Origin: JAJXZJ01 sp050012855
GTDB taxonomy: Bacteria; Verrucomicrobiota; Verrucomicrobiia; Limisphaerales; J093
Assembly (NCBI GenBank): GCA_050012855.1
Contig: JBEKGJ010000016.1
Location: forward strand, 1 to 64,000
Direction: 5' to 3'
Length of the DNA: 64,000 bases
Shown here: piece by piece, positions 35,649-44,025 of the stretch
Layout of the letters: each line of letters opens with the position of its first letter
Position numbering within the stretch: position 1 is the first letter of the stretch
The notes under the pieces: generated by a model
Databases searched by the model: none
The model's input: only the letters and a program-made list of their open reading frames with translations
Told to the model about the DNA's origin: nothing
Made by a program: the position numbers and the translations under genes

Positions 35649-35993
35649 TCAGGCCGGCTTGATCAGGCGACTCATGACGGCTTGGTAATGGATCGCTGCC
35701 GAATCGCGTCCGATCGGCACGATGAACAGGTCGAACTGCCCGATCTGATCGTGCTCGAACCGATACATCCGCTGCGGCAGCAATGGCGCCGGCGGCCCGT
35801 GGAAGAGGAGCGAAAAGCTCTCCTGCCGAAGACCGCCGACAGCGGCACCGGCGCCCGCGCCGCCCCGGCTCGGGGTGGCTTCGACCAGATCGAACTCGAC
35901 CTGCCGGGCCGCGTCGAGGTGGACGCGGAACTTGGTTTGCAGCAGGGTGGAAAACTGCTCCAGGGAAAGCTGATCGAGGGGCACGGTACTCAT
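35649..35993 (-). CDS. DUF6916-type protein, second copy, without signal peptide
   Basis: 114 residues. MSTVPLDQLSLEQFSTLLQT, VEFDLVEATPSRGG, FSLLFHGPPAPLLPQRMYRF and QIGQFDLFIVPIGRD align along the whole length with the mature part of the protein at 34280-34765. Unlike that copy it has no Tat signal, so one copy appears exported and the other cytoplasmic. It is convergent with the GNAT gene. Confidence 0.78.
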   Translation of the reverse strand: MSTVPLDQLSLEQFSTLLQTKFRVHLDAARQVEFDLVEATPSRGGAGAGAAVGGLRQESFSLLFHGPPAPLLPQRMYRFEHDQIGQFDLFIVPIGRDSAAIHYQAVMSRLIKPA

Positions 35994-36138
35994 CTTGCCG
36001 TCACCATGGTTCTTTAAGCAGGCGTGTTCTCAGTCTGCCGTTGAACCGTAGAGCCTGGCGATTTCTCTGTAAAGGCCCGGAACCGCCACGGCAGGGGAGC
36101 TCTCGGCCGCCGTCGTGAGCCGGCGGCTGCGGCAACAA

Positions 36139-37314
36139 TCAAAACGCGGTCAGCAGCGCCAGCACGCCCACCGCGGTGCAGAGCAGCGGCACCAGAAACA
36201 CCTTGCTCCAGTTGAATTTTCCCTCCGCCGAATAACGATCCATCACCACGCCGGCCAACTGCGTGCCGAGGAACAAGCCGATGCCCACGGTCGCGAGAAT
36301 AATCAACGACTGCGCCGACCCGGCGATCTCCGGCTTCGCCACCTTGCCGACATACATCTGGCCGGCGATCATGAAGAAGACGTAAGCCAGCCCGTGGAAC
36401 ACCTGCGAAACGATCACCACGATCTTCGGCATCTTCAGCACGTAAATCAGGTAGAGCACCGTCCAACTCGCCGCGCCAAGCGTGATGGTCCACTTCGGGC
36501 CGAGCACCTTCTCGTCAAACAACAAGCCAAGCAGGAAAAGCGTGGCCAGCGCCTGCGCCGCCTGCGCGATGCCCATGATGGCCGGGATGTTCTTCCCCGA
36601 AACGCCGAGGTCGGTCAGGAACCGCGCCGTCCCGAGGAAGTAGAACTGCATCATGCCCGCCACCACCAGCGACGTGATGATGAAGACCGCAAACTTCGGG
36701 TCCGACATCATGCCAATTGCCTGCAGAATCGGCGAGCCGGTGCCGCCGCCTTTCGGAGGCGTCGCGGGTTGCAGGAGGCAAACCACCGTCATGATAATAG
36801 AGAGCAGCGCTGCGAACTTCAGACAGTCGCTGCCGTCACCCTCGGCCTTGCGAAGGTTGCGCCACCCGGTGAGCATCACGCCGATCAACGTCCATGCCAC
36901 CGGCGCCCAGATGAAGATACCCGCCGCTTGTTTGCCTGCGTCGGTGAGATGACTGAACATCAGCGAGTTCACCAGTGGGATCGTCGCGCCATAGAGCATC
37001 GAGTAAATCAACATCACAATGAACAGCGGTTTGAACTTGGTGATGCGCGCCGCGAGGAACAGCAGGACGATGCCAACGCCGTGGCAGAAAGCGAGGATGT
37101 AGCCGGTGTCCACGTATTTGTCGGCGAGCTGGCCGGCGAAAAGCGGCGAGATCATGCTGGCCAGCGGCAGGGTCGCGTAAATCCAGCCGGTCTGTTTGCC
37201 GGTCATCTGGAGCGGGCCGAGCAGCCGCGCCGCCAGCACCGGCATCCACGCCGCCCAGACGGCGTATTCCATGAACATCAGCGCGCTCACTCGCAGATAC
37301 AGTCCAGTATTCAT
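36139..37314 (-). CDS. MFS nucleoside-permease-type transporter
   Basis: 391 residues, about 12 membrane helices. The N-terminal RVSALMFMEYAVWAAWMPVL and the internal LLFDEKVLGPKWTITLG and HGLAYVFFMIAGQMYVGK phrases fit the nucleoside:H+ symporter (NupG/XapB) branch of the major facilitator superfamily. Its ATG overlaps the stop of the truncated NCS1-type ORF by ATGA. The substrate could be nucleosides or, as often in this phylum, an unidentified sugar. Confidence 0.85.
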   Translation of the reverse strand: MNTGLYLRVSALMFMEYAVWAAWMPVLAARLLGPLQMTGKQTGWIYATLPLASMISPLFAGQLADKYVDTGYILAFCHGVGIVLLFLAARITKFKPLFIVMLIYSMLYGATIPLVNSLMFSHLTDAGKQAAGIFIWAPVAWTLIGVMLTGWRNLRKAEGDGSDCLKFAALLSIIMTVVCLLQPATPPKGGGTGSPILQAIGMMSDPKFAVFIITSLVVAGMMQFYFLGTARFLTDLGVSGKNIPAIMGIAQAAQALATLFLLGLLFDEKVLGPKWTITLGAASWTVLYLIYVLKMPKIVVIVSQVFHGLAYVFFMIAGQMYVGKVAKPEIAGSAQSLIILATVGIGLFLGTQLAGVVMDRYSAEGKFNWSKVFLVPLLCTAVGVLALLTAF

Positions 37315-37643
37315 TGACGATTCCTCCGTAGATTGGGCATTGGCTCACGCAAAGGCGCGAGACGCAAAGAAAACGGGTCGCAAATCAGCGCCGAGATCAC
37401 CAAGCCGCAAACGGCAACGCCGACGCCCTGCGCCAGCGTGCCGCCGAGGAAGCCGGCGTGCATGGCAGTGGCGCCTTGCCAAAACACAAACCAGAGGAAG
37501 ATGCCCGCGCACGTCAGCGCGGTGTTGTTATACCACGGCACACGGTTGACCTTGGGATTCGGCGTTGCGTTGGCAATGTAGTCCGGCAATGAAGTGGCGA
37601 ATGACGGCGGCGTGGAGACGGGTGGCGCGATTTCGTAGCGCAT
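37311..37643 (-). pseudogene. C-terminally truncated NCS1 (purine/cytosine permease-type) gene
   Basis: 110 codons from ATG 37643. Residues about 20-65 (YIANATPNPKVNRVPWYNNT and following AGIFLWFVFWQGATAMHAG) resemble the N-terminus of NCS1 permeases, which normally exceed 400 residues. Homology stops after the second hydrophobic segment near ALICD. The last 20-odd codons read through DNA of the TTTGCGTCTCGCGCCTTTGCG type common in spacers. A deletion joining the permease's start to the next gene's upstream region is the simplest explanation. A 110-residue functional membrane protein cannot be excluded. Confidence 0.6.
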
Positions 37644-37990
37644 GTACTGTTCTTTTCGCCTGTTTCGGATTCGTCGCGCAAGCCAAAATTGCCAAAAACT
37701 GCGTTTCAAAACCTCGGAAAGACGCGTGATGCTCTGGAGAGGCGGCTTCTGACCGCCGCCGATTCCTCGCAGAACCAACCGCATCCGGCGCTCTTGCGAG
37801 CACGGCTCCCGGAAATCCCGCGCCGCTTGGCCAGTGCGCTGCGAGTGCCAGTCCGTAAAACGCCAGAGCGTGGGCTGGGTGTCGAGTCGCGAAAGATTCC
37901 AGAAGGCCAGACGGATTGCTTGGCGAGGCGGTTGGCGGCGATGACGATGCCGTCGCCGTGGCGGCCGCCGCCGACCCACACCGGCCGGCC
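37644..37990. other. Spacer without a supported gene
   Basis: An open minus frame continues the truncated permease upstream, but its translation is Arg/Pro-rich and contains a hairpin, GGCGGCTTCTGACCGCC at 37740-37756. I see no clear promoter or gene. It separates the permease remnant from the end of the CotH gene. Confidence 0.4.
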
Positions 37991-40900
37991 TCACGGCTGG
38001 GCCGGGGAAACCAACCGATAGAAGCGCGCTGGCCCGGAAGCGGGATCGGTGACCTCCGTTTCGCCGCTGACGGCCGGCGCGGCAATGTCCGTGAGTTTCA
38101 GCCAGTCGCCGACGCCCAGGTCGGTGCGGACCTGGACGGTGTAGGAGTGGCCCGCCACCATAGAGAAAGTCAGGTGCGTCACACCGTTGGTCACCGCCAC
38201 GGCATCAAAACTGAGGCTGCCCAGAGGCGGCGCCGGATTGTCGCTCCCGGCCGTGGGAGCCGTGGCCTGCCAGTTGGCAGGCTCGTCGCCATAGACGGTG
38301 CCGGTAATCCGCTGGAGCGAAAGGCCGGTGCCGTCGGCGTTCGTGGGCCACGGGGCCTGGTTGGCGTACGTCACCTGGTCCACCAGGACATATGGAACCT
38401 GGCCTGGCTGTGGATCGGTAGCTCCTTCCGGCGTGGTTGGCTGGTAGAGGCCCACGGTTTCGCCCTGGTTCGCCAGGTTGCCACCATAGGGACCGAAGAT
38501 CGGCACGCTGGGATCCACGTTGTACTTCGCGCGGAACAGGGCAAGCTGGACCGGTGACGACACCGGATCGAAGTTGACGATCAGGACATAGCCGCCCGCC
38601 GGGAGGCTCACGTTCGGCGGGAAAGTGAAGCTGATGCCGTCCCCGAGTTCCCAGGTGTTGGTCGCGGCCGCAGGATCGTATAGGGGCACCGCCTGGGTCG
38701 TGATGTTCCGAAGCTCGACGAATTCGTCCAGCGTGTCGTTGTTCGTGCCCAAGGGCGGCGGATTATACATGAGCTCGTTGATGACCACCGGCCCCACCTG
38801 CGGCCCGGCGTTGGGCGCGCCGAACGTGGGCTTGATCTGCGCGGCGAAGTGTTCAAGGCCGTCGCTGGTCACCAGGCGCCCAAACGAGACGCCCTTGAGC
38901 GAGGCGCCGAATTTGAAGCCGTGCGTGTAGCCGGTGAGATTGGTTCCGTCGCCCGAGAACAGGTGGGCCGAGTCGCCGAGCCGGCTGAGGCCGAAGCCGT
39001 TGGTCCCGGCACCAAACTGCTTCGCGGTAAGAACGAGAAATCCGTTCGCAGGAATCACCGTGTTGGCCGGGATGCGGTATTTGAACGGGTCCTGGAAATT
39101 GTCGGTAACAAACCACCCACCGACGCTCGCTGGCGTCGCGTCCGGGTTGAACAGCTCGATGGAATCCTGTTCGCCGGTTGCCGGGTGCGCGAGCGCCTCG
39201 TTGACGAGGATTTCAGGGAACACCGGCGGAGCGGGATCGCCGACCCCGGGCGAACCGTGCCATTCACTGCTCACGCGCCAGCCCGCGGCCGTGGACCAGG
39301 CGGTCGTCGGCGCCGTCGGATCGGTGACCACCAGCGAGAACCCCAGACCGTCAGTAATCGGGTAGCAGGTGTTGTCGTAGCTGAAGTCGAGAATGGGCTC
39401 CTGCAGCGGGCCGGTGAGGACCAGGTGATCGCCACCATTGTTGAGGCTGCCCGTGTATTCCCCGGCGATATTCGTAACGCCCGGGTGCCGGGACAGGAAG
39501 GAGCCGCGGTTCTTCACGACGAGCACGAACCCGCCGGCCGGCAGGTTGGTGACGCCACTCGCGGCGGTGAAGGTGTACTGGATGCCGCCGCTGAGGCTGA
39601 AGCCGATCAGGTTCAACGGTGTGGTCCCGGTGTTTTGCAGTTCGAGATAGGAAAAATTCTCGACCGCGTTGGTGTCACCCGCGGGCGGTGGCACGTCGTT
39701 GTACATGATCTCGGTAATGCGGAGCGCGGGCGTCGTGAAGGCCAAGGTAACCGCCACCGGGCCAGACCACGGGCTGGAGAGGGGCGGGTTCACGCTGGCG
39801 CCGGTCAGGTTGCGGTGGCTGGAATCGAAGGCGCGGGCCACGAGGCGGGCGTTGGCGGTGACGGTGATCGGCTCCTGGTAACGCACGGCCCGCGGCGAGA
39901 CACCGCCGCCGGACAGGCGGGGATCCGAGCCGTCCAGCGTGAAGAACAGCGCCGCGTTGGCGGGGCCGGCCAGGGTGATTTGGCGACTGCCGAGGAAGAA
40001 GCCGTTGGTCTGGGTAAGCGTGGGGGCCACGAGGAAATTAGTGTCAATGAAATTCACCCGGTTCGAGAGCCAGGACTTGAGGTGGGTGATTTCCCACTGG
40101 TAGCTGCCGCCACGCGGCGTGGTGAAGCCGGGCCAGCGCGCCGCCTCACGCTTCTGGGCCTCGATCAACTGGCCGGTCAGGTAATCCACCTGGGCGTTCA
40201 GATTGGTGAGGGAGAACTGCGCTTGCCGCAGTCCCTGCCAGCGGTCAATCCACTGCTGCCAGAAATCAATGTCGGTGAACAGCCGGTCCCACCACGGGTA
40301 ATGGAACATGTCGGTGCCCGAGCCGTCGGGCGTGGACCAGACGCGCGGGTTGTTGTCGCGGCCGTCGGTTGATCCAAGCGCGCGGTCGAAGTCCCAGAGC
40401 GGACCAAAGGTCAGCTTGCCATTGCGCGGTTTGTAGAAGAACGCGCTCAGACGGAGGGCGTCCACGTTGAACGCCAGCGTGTTCAGCATGTGATGGTCAA
40501 TCCAGGAATCCACATCCATGAACTGAGCGTAGCCGTTCACCGGATCGGCAAAGCCGGCCGACTCCAGGGTCGTGTAAAAGCTGTTAAGGTCTTTGTTGAT
40601 GTAGTTCCACTGCGCGGCGCGTTGAGGCTGCATCAGCTCGTCATACTTCGGATTGAGCGCGTTGATGCCCTGACCGCCGGCGTAGATCTGGCCCTCGCCG
40701 GGCGCCGACCGGTCAATGCCCAGCAGATAGCCACCGGTGACCAGCGGCGGGGTGGTTTGCTCCGGTTGAAGCTTGTCAATGTCCACCCGGTCCGGGCTGA
40801 TCTTGATCTTTTCCTCGAGGACATAAACGCCGTTGTAGTTGGCACTCGTCAGCGGCCCGCCCGTGGTGTTGAGGAAGACCTCGACCAGCCGCACCCGCGA

Positions 40901-43195
40901 CGAATAACGGCCGATGCTCCGGCTTAGATTGTGTATGAACGGGTTGTGGATCAGCACCGGCTCGAAGTTGTCGGGGGCGTAGAGAATCCAGTCCGGATCG
41001 GCCGGCAGACCCAACAACGGCTGGCTCTGGTCGTCGCCGAATTCGTCCCACAGCACGACGCGGAAATTGCTTTTCGGCTGGTAGAGGGTGCTGGAACCAT
41101 GAAGGCTAAAACCGCCGCGGAGGCTCATCACCGGGGGATTGGTCAGCGAGGAGCGGCCGGCCCCCGGCTCGAAGACGCTGAGGTTCGCAAATTTCCGGGT
41201 GCCGGCTGGAATGGGTCCACCCTTGAAATTGTAGATCACCATGAGCGGCAGGTTGGACGTGAAGTTGGTGACGTTCGGACTCAACGCGATGTACGATTCG
41301 CTGCGCGGCGCGCCGGGCAGGAATCCCGCCAGGAAGGCGCGCGCCCGGACCTGCACGCTGTTGGTGATGAGGAGCGCGTTGGTGAACACGGCAGACGAGG
41401 CGGTGGGCAGGTTCGTGCCCAGCTCATAATGAATGACCGCGTTGGCAACCGGCGTGGTCAGGGTCAGGGCAAAGGGGGAAACGAAGGTGCAGCCGCTTTG
41501 CGAAAACTCCACGTCAGGCGCGTAACCCGGTCCGCCCGCGGCGTTCGCCGCTCCGGGCGTCGGCGTCGGAAAATACTCCAGCAGCGTCGGGCTCGACCGG
41601 TCGCGGCCGTAGGAGACATCCGCCGTCTGCGCCGGGAAACTGAAGGCGGAAACCACATTGGTCTGGGCGTCGGACAACGCCACGTAGCCACCCGTCTTGG
41701 CGAGCGTGAAATCGGTGTGCAACGGCGCGGCCGGGTTGGTCCGGTCCTTGCCTGAAGCGAACACGACCAGATACTGGTTGGCAAGCAGGGTCACCGCGGG
41801 AAAGCGCCACCGGGGCAGGCGCGTCGCGTCGTCGCTGAGGAACCACCCGTTCAGGTTCACCGTCGAGGTGCCGGCGTTGTAGAGCTCGATCCAGTCCGAG
41901 CTGTCGCCATCCTCGTCCCGCAGCGTCTTTTTGTTGTCGGCCATGATCTCGTTGATGGTCACCCCAGTGATGGCCAGCCGCGGATCGAGGGTATAGGCCC
42001 ACCCCGAGCCGGCGAAGGCATTCGGCGGGACCGCCAGGTCCTGGATGGTGTTGGTGGGACTCCAGGCCACCTGGACCGTGCCGGTGGCGGGCTGAGGAAA
42101 TAGAAAAATGTAATCGGCGCCGGACATCGCGGCCACGTTGGTCGCCGCCTGGCCGTTCACCAGCAGCGCGGCGGCCTGCACGTTGGCGACGTTCTCGCTG
42201 AAAATCACTTCGATCTGGGTGAGCGCGGGCACCAGCGCGCCCGCGAGTGGATCGAGCGTGGCCACCACCGGCGGGGTCGTGTCCGGTGGACCGGCGGCGG
42301 CAATGGTGGTGATGGAAACGTTGTCAATATGGGTGTTTTCGTTGGCCCCACCCGTCCGCCCGGCAAAGAGCAGACGGCCCGGTCCGGGGGTGAAATTGAC
42401 CTGCTGGTGGTCGAGCAGGTTGGTCCCCTTCCACTGGACCGTGAGCAGGGAATTGGTGGTGAGTTCGACGTGCAGGTGGGCCCAGCAAAGACCGGCCGGG
42501 TTGCCCGTGTCGAGGCCATCGTAGGGACCAGTCTGGATGCTGTTGGGATCGGTGCAGGCCAACTGCCCGGTGGGATCGGCGTCGTTCACGCCGTTCCGGT
42601 CCGGCATTCCCAGTTCCACGATCGTCTGGTTGTCCACCCGCACGATCAGCCCTTCGATGTCGCTGCCCACGTCGTTGATCACGTTGCCCTGCCAGGTGTC
42701 GAAAGAAATCGCAATGCCCGAGCCGATGCCGTTCTCGGGCTGGCCCGGCATGGCGTAGTCGTTGACCGGATCAATCGGCGGATTCTGTATCAGATCCAGC
42801 ACGACGGGGTCGGTGATGCGGGCGTAATTAAGACTGAAACCGTCCGCCGGACGGCCGCCGTTGCCCACCGGGTTGCCGACGCGCAAATCCACGTCAAAAG
42901 TAAACCCTTGGACGATCAGGTTGTTGTCGAAGTTCGGGAAGAGTATGGCGGCTTCCTGGCCGCCCACGGCGTCAAAGAGCGCAAGGTAGCCGTCCGCTGC
43001 GGCCCCGCTGGCGCCGCCCGACGAGCGCCATTCCGGGAAGGAACCGGGGAAACCGAACAGGACCAGTCCCGAACCCGCCGGGTTCATGTTGAAGTTATAC
43101 GTGGCCGAACCGGCCAGGCCGGTCGCCGCGCCCAGCATCGTTACCGCCAACCATGTCCACCACGCTCGCGAGCCGCCAACAACCGTGTCATTCAT
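37991..43195 (-). CDS. Secreted CotH-kinase / lamin-tail-domain protein (1734 aa)
   Basis: ATG at 43195 preceded by GGGGAT. A signal peptide ends near AGS (about 30). An L-type lectin-like domain follows (about 32-300). The first lamin-tail domain is at about 405-520 (ITGVTINEIMADNKKT), a chitobiase C-terminal-like domain at about 555-620, and the CotH domain at about 650-990 with YNGVYVLEEKIKISPDRVDI and FGPLWDFDRALGSTDG, the latter carrying the conserved acidic residues. A second chitobiase-like domain lies near 1070-1130. Three more lamin-tail domains start near 1160, 1335 and 1470. The end has YTVQVRTDLG...FYRL. CotH proteins phosphorylate secreted proteins; the target here is unknown. 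Confidence 0.9.
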   Translation of the reverse strand: MNDTVVGGSRAWWTWLAVTMLGAATGLAGSATYNFNMNPAGSGLVLFGFPGSFPEWRSSGGASGAAADGYLALFDAVGGQEAAILFPNFDNNLIVQGFTFDVDLRVGNPVGNGGRPADGFSLNYARITDPVVLDLIQNPPIDPVNDYAMPGQPENGIGSGIAISFDTWQGNVINDVGSDIEGLIVRVDNQTIVELGMPDRNGVNDADPTGQLACTDPNSIQTGPYDGLDTGNPAGLCWAHLHVELTTNSLLTVQWKGTNLLDHQQVNFTPGPGRLLFAGRTGGANENTHIDNVSITTIAAAGPPDTTPPVVATLDPLAGALVPALTQIEVIFSENVANVQAAALLVNGQAATNVAAMSGADYIFLFPQPATGTVQVAWSPTNTIQDLAVPPNAFAGSGWAYTLDPRLAITGVTINEIMADNKKTLRDEDGDSSDWIELYNAGTSTVNLNGWFLSDDATRLPRWRFPAVTLLANQYLVVFASGKDRTNPAAPLHTDFTLAKTGGYVALSDAQTNVVSAFSFPAQTADVSYGRDRSSPTLLEYFPTPTPGAANAAGGPGYAPDVEFSQSGCTFVSPFALTLTTPVANAVIHYELGTNLPTASSAVFTNALLITNSVQVRARAFLAGFLPGAPRSESYIALSPNVTNFTSNLPLMVIYNFKGGPIPAGTRKFANLSVFEPGAGRSSLTNPPVMSLRGGFSLHGSSTLYQPKSNFRVVLWDEFGDDQSQPLLGLPADPDWILYAPDNFEPVLIHNPFIHNLSRSIGRYSSRVRLVEVFLNTTGGPLTSANYNGVYVLEEKIKISPDRVDIDKLQPEQTTPPLVTGGYLLGIDRSAPGEGQIYAGGQGINALNPKYDELMQPQRAAQWNYINKDLNSFYTTLESAGFADPVNGYAQFMDVDSWIDHHMLNTLAFNVDALRLSAFFYKPRNGKLTFGPLWDFDRALGSTDGRDNNPRVWSTPDGSGTDMFHYPWWDRLFTDIDFWQQWIDRWQGLRQAQFSLTNLNAQVDYLTGQLIEAQKREAARWPGFTTPRGGSYQWEITHLKSWLSNRVNFIDTNFLVAPTLTQTNGFFLGSRQITLAGPANAALFFTLDGSDPRLSGGGVSPRAVRYQEPITVTANARLVARAFDSSHRNLTGASVNPPLSSPWSGPVAVTLAFTTPALRITEIMYNDVPPPAGDTNAVENFSYLELQNTGTTPLNLIGFSLSGGIQYTFTAASGVTNLPAGGFVLVVKNRGSFLSRHPGVTNIAGEYTGSLNNGGDHLVLTGPLQEPILDFSYDNTCYPITDGLGFSLVVTDPTAPTTAWSTAAGWRVSSEWHGSPGVGDPAPPVFPEILVNEALAHPATGEQDSIELFNPDATPASVGGWFVTDNFQDPFKYRIPANTVIPANGFLVLTAKQFGAGTNGFGLSRLGDSAHLFSGDGTNLTGYTHGFKFGASLKGVSFGRLVTSDGLEHFAAQIKPTFGAPNAGPQVGPVVINELMYNPPPLGTNNDTLDEFVELRNITTQAVPLYDPAAATNTWELGDGISFTFPPNVSLPAGGYVLIVNFDPVSSPVQLALFRAKYNVDPSVPIFGPYGGNLANQGETVGLYQPTTPEGATDPQPGQVPYVLVDQVTYANQAPWPTNADGTGLSLQRITGTVYGDEPANWQATAPTAGSDNPAPPLGSLSFDAVAVTNGVTHLTFSMVAGHSYTVQVRTDLGVGDWLKLTDIAAPAVSGETEVTDPASGPARFYRLVSPAQP

Positions 43196-43425
43196 GTGTC
43201 ATCCCCACCTGCACCGGCTCCACGCAGCGCGCGCCGGAAAGGCAACCGCCCGTCCGGCCTGCCCCGCCGACAAGGCTCCCAAGCGGACCCCGTCAGCATA
43301 GCCAGGTCCACCGGTTTGTAGCAACCTTCTTACCAACTTGCTCCACAACCCGCCTTGCAACGGCGCGGAGAACGCGTTTAATTCCGCCCCGTGCGTCTGT
43401 CCGCCATTCACCCCGGGAGCCAGGC

Positions 43426-43803
43426 ATGACCGTCCCCTGGTCGCGACTCCTGAGCCTCGCGCGAGCCGAGGTTGCCGACACCCTCCGCCGGCTCCCCGCC
43501 CGCCTGCGCCGGGAGGCCGAGCCGCTCCCTGTGATCTATGAGCGCGTGCCGAATGCCGCGATTCTGGCCGACGGGTTCGAGCCCGACCTGCTGGGCCTGT
43601 TCGTCGGACCGGCGTTCGAGGACGAGGTATCCGGCGCGCCCGACGTGCCGCCCCAGGTTCTGCTCTTCCTCGAGAACCTCTGGAAATTTGCCGGCGGGGA
43701 CGAGCCGATCTACCGCGAAGAGGTGCGCACCACCTATCTGCATGAGCTGGGCCACTACCTGGGTCTTGACGAGGCCGACTTGGAGGACCGCGGCCTGGAG
43801 TAG
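43426..43803 (+). CDS. Minimal zinc metallopeptidase (zincin_1 / DUF1025 family)
   Basis: 125 residues starting MTVPWSRLLSLARAEVADTL. The zinc motif HELGH is at 106-110, followed by YLGLDEADLEDRG, where the acidic residue after the motif is the usual third ligand region. FVGPAFEDE and PPQVLLFLENLWKFA are typical of this short family. No signal peptide; cytoplasmic, with unknown substrates. It is divergent from the CotH gene. Confidence 0.9.
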   Translation: MTVPWSRLLSLARAEVADTLRRLPARLRREAEPLPVIYERVPNAAILADGFEPDLLGLFVGPAFEDEVSGAPDVPPQVLLFLENLWKFAGGDEPIYREEVRTTYLHELGHYLGLDEADLEDRGLE

Positions 43804-44025
43804 CATCCACCCAGCGAGGTCGGGCGGTCCTCACCCCTACCGCCGCGCCGTCATGGGCGCAGCCAATGCCGCCCGCGCCGGGCAGGATCACTTTGGCTTT
43901 GGCTTCCGCACGCCGGGTTGTTTGCCGCGAAGGTGCGCCTCTTCTGGTGGACCGCCGACCGCGGGGCGGCGGTGAGCGCCGCGCTGAACAACCTCTGAGT
44001 CTTTAGGTCGGCCTGTCCGCCGTGG
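43804..44025. other. Short spacer, no supported gene
   Basis: A plus-strand reading near 43915-43998 (FAAKVRLFWWTADRGAAVSA, then a stop) could be the tail of a lost gene, but no start or homologue is evident. GGCGGACAGGCCGACC-type palindromic sequence precedes the symporter stop. Confidence 0.25.

Noticed and set aside
43852..43975. Short plus-strand reading after the zincin gene
   Set aside because: No plausible start, no recognised family; treated as spacer.
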